DNA from: Mesodorylaimus sp. YZB2_4
Lineage: Eukaryota > Nematoda > Enoplea > Dorylaimida > Dorylaimidae
Direction: 5' to 3'
Length of the DNA: 64,000 nt
Assembly: GCA_030248295.1 (NCBI GenBank)
Contig: JASANH010000897.1
Span: 1-64,000, forward strand
Shown here: piece after piece, positions 34,350 through 44,414 of the stretch
How the letters are laid out: each line of letters starts with the position of its first letter
How positions within the stretch are numbered: the first letter of the stretch is position 1
Translations under genes and position numbers: made by a program
Notes under the pieces: generated by a model
What the model was told of the DNA's origin: nothing
Seen by the model: the letters and a program-made list of their open reading frames with translations, nothing else
Databases searched by the model: none

Positions 34350-35127
34350 GAAAAGCTTTCGTATTGCTAACAATTAGCTAGAAAAATAAAAATAGGGTAC
34401 CTGATCATGATACTACTGACGTCAACTAGGGTATCCCAGCTAGCATAGGTGGCCAAGTTGAATTGTATCATGCAGGTTTTCGCAAAATTTTCAATGTGTC
34501 AGTGACATGAGATGGGGTTGCAGTTCTTAAATGGATTCTTCTGCAACTTTAGCGAGCGCTCTGACCAGGGCACCCAGGCGGCGGGAGGAAGTCAAGACCG
34601 AAGTTTCCGGGCAAAAATTTCCTATCGGAGGAAGGCAAGTCTCGCGACTATAACTGCCCTAGAAACATCAACCGAAGAGGTTGGCGTCCCAGCCAGGGGA
34701 GCGTATCGATTACTCCCAACCGCCAGGGATGCTGGTTACATTTGGCCCTGTTGAAAGATGTATCGAGCGTGTCATGGACATCTTCCATGGTTGTACAAAT
34801 AAACAGATGCGTATCTCCAGTTTTCATTTGCTTTCCGCTTTTCGCAACCGGCCTGGTTATCAAGACAGCCAGCAAATAAAGAGTATTATCACTGCCGAAA
34901 ACAGATTAGTTACATCATCCCACCTTTTTTGCTATGCCTTAAGTTTTATTTGTCCTGGTTATAGAGCAATAAAATGCAGATAAATATAGTGTGATGGGGG
35001 GGTGCAGAGCTTCGTCAGCAAACAACAACTGGAAATCTCCGTTCAAAAATCAGACATGAGCGCTTCTCTGAAGGATACTAGTAGACGTTCTTATCAGCTC
35101 CATATTCCTTCCATGTGCCTGACTGGG
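34350..35127. other. Region upstream of the serpin, no gene recognised
   Basis: No recognised gene; AATAAA words occur near 34800. The serpin promoter lies at its right end. Confidence 0.35.
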
Positions 35128-35135
35128 TATAAAAG
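35128..35135 (+). promoter_or_regulatory. TATA box of the serpin gene
   Basis: TATAAAAG lies 92 bases upstream of the proposed serpin ATG, a good distance for a short 5' leader. It is the clearest TATA box in the window and suggests an inducible or tissue-restricted promoter. Confidence 0.6.
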
Positions 35136-35219
35136 TAGTTGGTTTCGCCAGGGACAGTTATCCAATCAGCGGCATTTGGACAGTTCTCTTTGCCCGTGCG
35201 ATTGTTCAAGTCGACGACA

Positions 35220-36576
35220 ATGCATTCCTTGTTCAAGGGAGTGTTTCTTTTTGGTAAGATGGGTATTTTGTGGCAACGCACTTGCAAAAGCATAAAGTTT
35301 AGCTGACCATGTTTGTTTTCAGCTTTGGCCCTATTGGTCAGCTGCTCTCCGAATCCGAAATGCCCCACTGAGTCGTTGGAAGAAGCCAAGAAGACCCAGC
35401 GGGCTTTGGCCGACTTCGCCGTCAATTTGTACAAGAATGCTTCTGCTCAACAAGAGGAAGGCAAGAATCAAGTCATCTCGCCCATTTCCGTCGCCTTGGC
35501 CTTGGCTATGTTGGAAAACGGTGCTAATGGACGGTCCCGTCAACAACTCGATAAGGATCTGGTGGACAATGCGGCCAGCGATCAAGTATTAAGCGTGTAC
35601 CGAGCTTTGGAGAGGCAACTGACCATCGACCAACCCAAGACGAAGTTGCAAATCGCCAACGGCATCTACCACAGTCTAGAGACCCAGTTAAAACAAGACT
35701 ACCAACAGTCCACTCAACAATGCTTGGATGCTCAGGTGCAAAACGCCGATTTCAAGAACCAATTGGAACAAGCGCGCCAGAAAATCAATAAGTTTATTTC
35801 GGATAAGACCCAGAACAAGATTGCCGAATTGTTCAAGAAAGGCGTTTTGAGCCAAGAAACCGAAGTTGTCCTGGCAAGTGCCATTTACTTGAAGGCATCG
35901 TGGCAGAATGCGTTTGACAAGAAGGAGACCAAACAAGGACCCTTCTACAAGCAAGGCCAACAAGCTCAGCAAGCGCAATTTATGCAAGCCGAGGGTCAAT
36001 ATCGTTATTCGGCTGATGATCAATTGCAAGCCGTCGAGTTGAAGTACAACCAAGCCGACCTGTCCTTGTACGTCTTGCTGCCCAAGCAACGTGACGGACT
36101 GAAGGAGTTGGAACAGAGCTTGGATGGCAATAAATTGCAATCCATTTTGAGCAAATTAGCCCCACAAAAAGTTCAAGTGCAATTGCCCAAATATGCCGTC
36201 CGTTCACCATCCGACTTAAAGCAGGTTCTGAGCAAGATGGGTTTGGACAGTCTGTTCAATCGCCAAGCAGACTTGAGCCGCTTGAGTGATAAGAAACTGC
36301 AAATTTCCCAAGCCGTCCATGAAGCTTATTTGACCGTAAGTTGCTTTCCTGAATTCGTCAGTTTGAGTTGCAAAGAATGCTTTCTTATAGATCAACGAGG
36401 ATGGCACCGAAGCTGCTGCTGGAACGGGGATCGGTGGTGTTGCCGCCATGGCGCCCCTCCCTGGCGATGCCACCCCATTTATCGCCGATCACCCGTTCTT
36501 GTACACCATCGTGCACAACCCAACTAGTGCCGTCTTGTTCATTGGAAAAGTGAACCAAGTTGAACAACAAGCTTGA
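35220..36576 (+). CDS. Secreted serpin, inhibitory type (410 aa)
   Basis: Exons 35220-35253, 35323-36335 and 36391-36576 with GT-AG introns of 69 and 55 nt and consistent phases. The small first exon supplies the ATG and, joined to exon 2, a signal peptide (MHSLFKGVFLFALALLVSC); without it the serpin has no start. The serpin fold is clear: NQVISPISVALALAMLENGA, then IANGIYH, then LASAIYLKASWQNAFD (shutter), then VHEAYLTINEDGTEAAAGTG, and the C-terminal signature DHPFLYTIVHNPTSAVLFIGKV. The hinge GTEAAAG has the small residues needed for loop insertion, so it should inhibit a protease. Counting from the hinge, P1-P1' falls at Ala-Met, which would favour elastase- or chymotrypsin-like targets (inference). 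The middle region is unusually Gln/Lys-rich. It is probably extracellular. Confidence 0.95.
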
Positions 36577-38236
36577 GAAAATGATTGACCCTGTGATACA
36601 CTGATGAAATGACTGAATTTGGTCATGACAGTTTAGGTTTGGAGTAGACTCTGCAAAAGAAAAACATCATGATTTTGAGTTTGCTATAAGTACAAGCTCA
36701 TCGTCAGTCATGCATGTCAGATACTACGGAATAACAAGCACCAAAATACAAAGTACGCCACTCTGTGACGACAACATGCTGTTTGGGAATGCACAACGTT
36801 TTGACAGAAAACTAAACAAAAACCCTCCTTTCCTTTGCAATGTTTCACTGACCTTCTCACTAACAACATTCGTGATACGCGCTGACTGGTCATCGTGCAT
36901 GCTGAAACTACATTTCTGCTTCGAGTGGGTGCACATCCCGCATCACTTCCCGTATTCGTTGTACTACTCCTATTACAGTTCGCCAGTCCAGCAGAATGGC
37001 TCTCAGAACTGTTGACGGAATAACTCGAGGCAGTATGGGTGTGCCCTAACTCACTCTACTTAACATGTCTAATGTTTCCTCCAAGTTGGTCGGGCATAAA
37101 GTTGATTTTCTTTCGTCGAATCTGATTGTGAGTCTTACCTCAGGAATGGACTGCGAATAATCGGATTGGATTGAGTCTGAATACGGAACGCATTTTCCAG
37201 AAATATTAATTAACTTTGCGTAATCTGTTTCTTCACCCAATAGAGCGCATGCGTGGTATTGGTGATGGTATAAACCTTGAACATGAACAAAGAACATGGG
37301 CAGTCATCATGTTAAAAATTTCTCACGAGCTATTTTTCTGCTCTCTGAATTATCGTACTTGCAATGTAGCGTATTGTGCTACTGTGATACACACTTTGTA
37401 TTTTTTTTATTTTTATAGCATATAAACACGAAAACTACAATAACCGGCTAAATCGACTCAATTTATCACTTTATCGTTTTTGTTATCTTCATTAGTATTT
37501 CTGACGAGAAAGGCCATTATCTCCTGTTTGTTCTCACCGCCTATGCTTCAGAAAAACTCTATATACCGTACATTCTAACTGGTCGGACAAATCAGTAAAG
37601 TCTATTGCTCCTAAAACCAAAAAAACCCATCCGCACATTAGCAACTGCATGCACTGGTACAACATACAGTATTAGTCTTCTTATGATTAGTAGCACCTTC
37701 GAAACAAATTTTTTTTGAACCTTATTTTTATTCATCTTATTTTATTTTTTTCCTTTCTTTTTTCTTTTAATTTTGTGTTTTCTTTTCTTTCCTTTTCTTT
37801 TTTTGTAATTTCAATTTCAATTTTTGTTTTTTTATTTCATTTCATTTTTATTTTTTTAAAACTTTTCCCTATTTTTTTTCTTTTTTTTTAAATTTTTCAA
37901 TCGTGCTTTTTATTCTTTTGCTTCCCACTGTACAGATATGTTTTGCGCACACAAAGATAAAGCACTTAAGAAAGACGACTTCACAAAAAGCTCCTTGTAC
38001 TCACTATGGGGTAAGATGTACCTCGCTCTTTCTTTCAAAACTTTTAGCCGTCTCAGAGTGATTTCCACAGGTCAACTATCTCATTCTCCTCCTCGTAATC
38101 TACCCTCGCAAACCATATGCACCTCTGTACTGATTGCACAACTAAGTTTGCAATTGAGGTGATAAACTTGTTGGACGATCCTACTATCCCGAAAACCCTA
38201 TTTTCAGCCACCAACTGAATGGCTGGATCTATCTTT
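36577..38236. other. Intergenic, nothing recognised apart from a T-rich tract
   Basis: No gene recognised downstream of the serpin. The T-rich tract near 37700-37920 is listed separately. Confidence 0.4.
37705..37915. repeat. T-rich low-complexity tract
   Basis: About 210 bases are almost entirely T with scattered C and A (words such as TTTTCTTTTC and CATTTTTATT). It could be the inverted poly-A tail of a retroelement on the minus strand or simple low complexity. Confidence 0.7.
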
Positions 38237-38810
38237 TTAAAGAAAAATCTCCACTTTATTCCGAAAAGCCACTGCCCTTAGACATGAGACGAAAACGTTG
38301 TGAACATCCTCAGTGTCATCACATGCATAGTGATCCATGCTGTATTTACAATTTGCTTCAACCTCAGCGAATTTAGAAACTCTACTTCTTGTGTATAAAG
38401 CCTTATACAGAAAGCCATTGTGCAAACTACGAGTCAGCCCGTCAACATTCTTAGTACTGCTTAGCTTCCAATAAGCCCCGAAATCAATTGAGTCGTTTCC
38501 TAAATGTGCTTTCCAGTATTCCTTTGTTCACTTCACCCCCCCCCCCCCATCATGTGATCATAAAATATCTTGGTTTTGACGTGTTTCAGCGGATATGTGG
38601 ATATGTTCTGGTGTCTAATCCCACACTACCCTGTTCCCTTAGACAAAACTTGGCAGTTATAACAGCCCTGCGGATATCTTTATACAGTCGAGGTACTGCG
38701 GTGTTAGTCAGCTGATTGAGTTTTGCGTATTTCACTTTCTCAAAGAAAATATCAAACACCCTGTGCGAAGCTGCTTCCTGGCTGGTTGCCAGTCTACGCA
38801 ACAGAACCAT
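38237..38810 (-). mobile_element. C-terminal fragment of a LINE (non-LTR retrotransposon)
   Basis: Minus-strand frames show a stretch resembling the region after LINE reverse transcriptases (LNQLTNTAVPRLYKDIRRA) and a zinc-knuckle-like end, MDHYACDDTEDVHNVFVSC, close to the C-x-x-C...E-x-x-x-H-x-F-x-x-C pattern of the LINE terminal domain, although the first cysteine is lost. It is continuous in order and strand with the LINE pieces at 39560-40985; the Penelope-like element lies between. Stops and frame changes show it is dead. Confidence 0.6.
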
Positions 38811-39515
38811 TAGCACCACTCGGTATCAGGTTCCAGCAGCCAAGAATCGAAACTCGAGCCCGCGTGACACACGCTTTATCAAGATCCCCTTCATTGGCCA
38901 CCACAGTCTCATCATCCGCCGACGTTTGTACCGACTTCTCCATCAAGCATATCCACAGATCGATTTCCGCTTCATCTTCACCACGTGCGAAAGAATTATT
39001 GATCGTCTTAACATCAAAGATCGCCTGCCCCGTTTACTCGCCTCCCACGTCGTCTATTCGTTCACTTGTCTTTGCTGCAATGCAACGGATGTTGGAAAGA
39101 CGATCCGACACTTGGGCGTGAGAATTGGCGAGCACACAAGCACTTCTTTCCGAACGGGGAAACGCATTCGAGCCACAGCGGACTCGGCTATCTTGGATCA
39201 CATGCTTCAAGCGGGACATGACGCTGGCTGTGATGATTTTCGCATCATCGATCGTGCAAATTCCGACAAACTTCTGAAGATCAAAGAAGCCATCCATATT
39301 GTGACCAAACGTCCTACTTTAAATCAGCAGAAGGACTTTGAAACACTCACGCTTTTGCAATAGGTTGTCGCTACCTAAGAATCAACATTGTGTGCGCCAC
39401 CATAGGTTTCCAGCTCATTGATGCGTTGCTCGCCTTACGATGTGTTTATCAGTTCCTGATGATGTCTTAAGGTAAGAGGAAACGTCGAAAATTAAAATAT
39501 AATAAATAATGTCGT
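38810..39515 (+). mobile_element. 5'-truncated Penelope-like element with GIY-YIG endonuclease
   Basis: An open frame ending at 39363 carries the 3' part of a Penelope-like element. A linker FIKIPFIGHHSLIIRRRLYR is followed by a GIY-YIG-type nuclease with VVYSFTCLCCNATDVGKT, then HLGVRIGEHTS, and later AILDHMLQAGHDAGCDDFRI. The start of the reverse transcriptase is missing. The 3' UTR ends AATATAATAAATAATG. At 39456-39462 and 39479-39483 lie CTGATGA and GAAAC, the two conserved strands of a hammerhead ribozyme core, separated by a possible short stem; such ribozymes are known from Penelope-like elements. It is inserted into a LINE on the opposite strand. Confidence 0.8.
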
Positions 39516-39559
39516 ATTTGAGTAATTTATTGGTCTTCTTGTTCCTTTGGAAATGTCGC

Positions 39560-40985
39560 TATAAAGACGTCTCAATTTCTACTTAACAGAAGCATTGGGT
39601 GAAAGGCTAAAACTTTTGTGCCTACATCTGGATAAGCCACTCCGCCTTGGTCTTTGCTCCTTTTTAATATGTATTGGTTTACCATATTACCTTTGGATGG
39701 ATACCAGAAATATCCATCGATATTTGTTTCAATATATCGTAGGAGATCAGACTCGGGTGCGATTATGGACGCCAAATACCATACTTTCGAGAGACCTTAA
39801 TCCAATTTTGAAAATCTTCGCCCAACTCAAAATACTTTAAAGCGGAGAAAAGATACTCCCATTCTACGATGACATAGGCGGTCATATGGTCAACTGAGAG
39901 AACTATCGCGCACATATCTGACTCATTAATGTACAGTACTCTACAGCATTATACAGCGTCAGGACCCCGTCTCGAATGTCCCTGCCCGGCACAGAGCAAG
40001 TCTGGTCAGGATGCGCAATGCGAGCCATTCCTTTCCCCAGTCTCATCACAAGAATCTTCGCTAAGAAGCGCTTTGCGCTTTATCCCCCTCGCCTTTGTAA
40101 AGCTGCGAAATTATTCCAAAATAACATCTAGAAGGAAGATAGCACAGCCTCGATGAAGCTCTATATACCCTGCTCACTATCCATCCCGTTTCGTTTAGAA
40201 AAAATGTATAAAGTTCTATCGGCAACCCATCATTGCCAGGGGACTTTTTCCCTTGAAAAGAGCGCACGGTATCCTTTACCCCGTCTTCTCCTATCTTCTC
40301 TCCAAAACCCTTCCTGTCTGCCTCATTCGCCACCCCGTATGGAGGCTGATTCGAAAACTCCTTTCCTGCTCTTTCGTCAGTTTTCCCTACGCTCGTGAAC
40401 AACTGGGCATACTGCCTCCTAATTTCCCCAATAACCTCGAGTTGGTCTTCATACAAAGACCCATCTTCCCACGTATGGCATACACTGTTCTACTTTCAGC
40501 CGAACTTTTTTGCATAAGTTTAGCAGAGGTCAGTGTAAACTGGTCCGTGGTTAGATCTCTAAAGTGAGTCTACACCAGCTTCTTCCTAACTTCTTCCCTG
40601 TCAAAAGCTCGAAGCCTATCACGCACATCCAAATATTCGGCTTTTAGAATTTCACACGTTTTTTGCATACCCCATAATTCCTTTGCTTTCTCCAGCTCAT
40701 TTTCTAGCCAAAGACGTTTTTTCCCGTTTGCACATATGTACTGCACATACTGGGAAGAAAATCCCTGCGATTGCAACTGAGAACAGAGTCGCTCTACTTT
40801 TGCCCGCGAATAAATGATGGATTTAAATGTCATGAGCCAGAAAATGTGAAAGCATTCCGTACGATAGGACTCAAGCTCTGAAGATGACATAAATGGGGAA
40901 GGTGGGTGCATAAATAGCTTGAGTGCATTAAAAGTACGCATTGTCATTAGTTGATTCACAGGCATCCTGCTTAAGATATCTTATC
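39560..40985 (-). mobile_element. Decayed LINE with internally deleted reverse transcriptase
   Basis: Reading on the minus strand from 40965, a helical linker (LENELEKAKELWGMQKTCEIL) is followed from 40456 by the start of a reverse transcriptase with the hallmark KKSPGNDGLPIELYTFF, ending near 40061 at IISQLYKGEGD. The catalytic core (including the FADD-type motif) is absent. The next LINE sequence, from about 39800, is the post-RT segment LKRSKDQGGVAYPDVGTKVL. So there is a 5' truncation near the start of LRR gene 1 and an internal deletion. The family resembles L1-like non-LTR elements; the clade is not certain. Confidence 0.78.
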
Positions 40986-41138
40986 TAGCCAGCTTACCGT
41001 GCGTCATCGTTGAGGGCTGAGGCTATGAGCAATGCATACCGCCCTTTAGTCCTGCCTCAAAAGCATCGCAGCAGTTACAAGAACAGAGTTGTCAGAAGCA
41101 ATCTGGTAAAGCTCGTTTGTCTATTCAGGCTAAAAAAC

Positions 41139-43246
41139 ATGGCCTGGTTGTCCGCCCTCTTTCTTCTACCTTGCGTCCTCGTGTCACTTGTAAAAGCCGA
41201 TGACCCATGCCCATTCAGTCCAGATTATTGTAGCTGCACTAGTCAGCCAGACTCACCTTCATCAGTGATTTTCGAGTCGGCCTCGTGCATCTTCGAGAAT
41301 ACTTCAGAAGTCACATTTTTGGGGGCCAACAAGACTTATATCATTAACAGGGACCTGTCCATTGTTGGTGACATTTCTGAAATTAAACCCGGGTCTTTCC
41401 TATCTTTTGCCTCCATTGGTTTGCTAAACCTGACCCAATCGATCGGACCTGTCCCAGTTGCACAAAACTGGACAACTGGAACATTTGAAGGACCTTTTAT
41501 TGACCGGTTTTCAGTCAACAACATCGCTGATGTCGTTCCACCACCTGGCCCAATAATCGAAAGCTTCAGTAATGTGGGCGTTTTGAGTTTTGGTAATTGC
41601 AGGCAATTTATTAGTTTGACTGCAAACGCTTTTTCTCAGTTCAGCTGGTTGTGGCGGCTAGAAATCAAGCATACGCCGATCGATCGGATCGATGATCACG
41701 CTTTCGATGGCTTGGTGGAATCGTTAAATGAAATATTGTTGATCAATACCCACCTGTACACTTTTCCGGCAACTGCCCTTAAACCATTGAAAAAGCTGTA
41801 CACGATTGATGTATCGGGTAGCAATATCCAACAGTTTGAGGGGGACGCCTTTTTCCCCTTTTCCGACCTAACTTATTTGCACTTGGATGGCAACGATGCT
41901 CAAGCGGCCATCGATTCCGGTGCTCTGAACAGTGGCGCCGTGTCGAAGAAATTAGCCACCTTGTCCTTGCGAGAAGCTGTCCCGCCTTTGTATCGAGTTC
42001 CAGCACAAATCATCAGCGACCTTCCAAATCTGAGCGGACTATTTTTGGCTGGCAACGCTATCCAAAGCGTTGAAAACGGGGATTTTTGGAGGAATAATCA
42101 ATTAGAGACCCTCGATTTGTCGAATAATCCAATCAAATCAATCGAAACCTGGGCTTTTAAAAACCTGATCCGCGTGACCATTCTGAGCTTATCTAACACA
42201 TTGTTGCGTCAATTAGACCTGGCCATCTTAAACGGAATGCATAGCTTATTTCGATTAGATTTGAGCAAAAACCATTTGCTTGCATCGATTGATATAAGCA
42301 ATGAGCAGATGGTGAGTGCTGGTAGGCCTCGGGTGCATGTGCAGAGGTGTGTATTGGTGAGGACAGCAGGCCATGCGATCTGTTGCTATCTTGCGGGTGC
42401 GTTGCAAATACGGTTGGGGCATTATTAGCGCCAAACTCTAATGCTCCGACTGCTGGCTAGTGCAATGATATCAAGCACGCGCGCGAAAATCGCGCATACT
42501 CTCATATGGGCATGTTGTGCCAATAGGGTACTCATGTCGCTGTGTTGAGTTTCCGTAAGATCTGCTCAGATGTCGCGATCCGGCAGCATTAGTGCACAGC
42601 AGTCACCCTCAAGAATCCCCAAACAGGGCATGAATGCAACTTTTCAGGTACCTGGCAATATTTCATATATCAGCTTGCGCAATACGGCCATTCAAACTGT
42701 TGACCCAAAACTTGAAACCATTGTTGAGCAGGATCAGTTTCGAAATTTGGACCTTTCTGGCATTACAACTTTAGAATGCGATTCGAGAATAAGCCTGGAT
42801 AGCGAAACACGCTTGCACCTCTGTTGGTACTGTTTCTATCGATAATGCTAAATGCAAATCAAGTGGACAAAGTTTAAAGGATTATTTGAGGCAATTTGTT
42901 TCTGCTGGTTGCGACAGTGATCCCACCACATCGGAAGTCGCTCCCTCGGGTAAGCAAGGACACGGATTCGGACGTCCGAGTATACAAAGCCTTCACTTCT
43001 ACTGTAGGTTCAACTTACACGTCTCCGACACATGTCCCAAGCACAAGCTCAGCGGCAGGTGAGTGTAACTGTAGAATTTTTCGGGATCTGATGCTCCAAA
43101 ATCAGAACCCTAGAAGTCATGTGATCATGGTATTTGCTTTTATTTATTTAGACGCGGGCGTGATTACTAAAAGCAGCTTCAGCATGACGGCAGCCCTTGC
43201 ATTTGCGATCGTAGCAGTCAACAAGCCAATTCAAATAATGATTTAG
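41139..43246 (+). pseudogene. Secreted LRR protein with GPI-like tail, gene 1 (frameshifted)
   Basis: Exons 41139-42311, 42648-42949, 43008-43058 and 43152-43246 by splice sites and comparison with the paralog at 53299. The protein starts with a signal peptide (MAWLSALFLLPCVLVSLVKA), a Cys-rich N-cap (CPFSPDYCSC), then leucine-rich repeats (LYTIDVSGSNIQQFEGDAF, LETLDLSNNPIKSIETWAF), a C-cap in exon 2, a Ser/Thr linker, and a hydrophobic tail that fits a GPI-attachment signal (TAALAFAIVAVNKP). It has several more repeats than its two paralogs. Exon 2 is one base too long (302 nt): a shift around 42820-42828 (CTCTGTTGG) ends the frame at 42845, although the following C-cap reading continues well in the next frame. 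It is either a recent pseudogene or a sequence error. Confidence 0.7.
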
Positions 43247-44414
43247 ACAGAAACATCCTACATTAAAATTATCCCTGATAGCTTTGTTTTTCTTTTTTTT
43301 GCTGCCGTGAAATTTGATTTGGGAAGATATCATATACAGGCTGATTTAATGCCTCTTGGCGCTGCTCATTTGTTATCATTCCTTTCCAGGCTTTCATAGA
43401 GAGATGCGAAAAAATATTGGTATTTCTAAAAATAATCTATCAGACAACAACAAAGTTAGCGCAGCCACTGTACTTGGACTAAATGCTGAGCGAGACGAGG
43501 TTGGCTGGGGTCCCTCGGCGGCGTTTCTAAATAAATGATCAAACAGAATCGCCAGTGATAAAAAGTGTAGCAGAGCATTCCCTGCCTCAGCTACTTCATT
43601 CAGGCAATGAAGAAACGGCAAATAGAGGCTGACAGCCATTAGTTCCATTCCAGCATGTTGGTCGCTCAAAAAGATGCTATTAGCAAGCTGGCTCCACAGA
43701 AGCTAAATTTTCTGTTCTAGTGTCGCTTGCCAGGCTAAACATAAAGTACTCATACCCTCCTATGAGAGCTGCGACCTTACTGCAACAAGTCCTCACTGTT
43801 TCCCAGTTTTCAAGGCAACAGATGGTCGCATAACATTTCTCCAAAATACGGATAAAGATGTTTATGCGAGTGCCTTTGGTGTAAAACAGAAAGGATAGAA
43901 TCCGATAGGAAATCGACCCCACGACTTTACGAATCGATTGTAGAAAAGTATAATCCACTCAAGCATGCGTCGCCGGGGGAGCCCAGCCAACCTAGTCTCG
44001 CCCTGCATTTAGTCAAAGTACAAAGGCTGGGCTAACTTTGCTGATGTCGGGTAACAGATTTTCTTAGAAATCACATATAGTATAGCCATGTGCGGCCCAA
44101 CCGCACTGACTTGTGAGCCAAGCTGTAACATCCTTCTTCAAATTTCTTTCATCCGCAATATCCCTTTACGCGCCAGTTTCCTACTTAAAATCTCAAAGTG
44201 CTATCTGCATCAGAATTAACCCGCTCCAACGCAGACGACAGTTTTTGAATGAGACGATAAGCTAAAGGCCCCGAAGTCCTTTGTTACAAATAAAAGTGCT
44301 TCAGCAAACAAACCACGCCCATCAAGGGTATTTTACGGGTCTTATCATTTTGTTCAAATGCTTGAGCCGGTAATACTCTGGGACAGTCGCAAATTATCAG
44401 CTAAACCAGCTAAA
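43247..44414. other. Spacer between LRR genes 1 and 2
   Basis: No gene recognised. The last roughly 150 bases before the LRR gene 2 start resemble those before LRR gene 3 (ACCACGCCCAT and CTTATCATTTTGTTCAAAT words), pointing to a duplicated promoter. Confidence 0.45.
44270..44414 (+). promoter_or_regulatory. Duplicated upstream region of LRR gene 2
   Basis: The sequence before the ATG matches that before LRR gene 3 (about 53170-53298), including CTTATCATTTTGTTCAAAT and the GACAGTCG/AACAGTCG words. It probably holds a shared promoter; no TATA box is obvious. Confidence 0.4.

Noticed and set aside
35331..36210. Long antisense frames under the serpin
   Set aside because: They mirror the Gln/Lys-rich coding sequence (leucine-rich on the other strand) and have no independent features.
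39440..39500. CRISPR or other bacterial features in the repeat-rich parts
   Set aside because: No direct-repeat/spacer arrays were seen; all repeats fit eukaryotic mobile elements.
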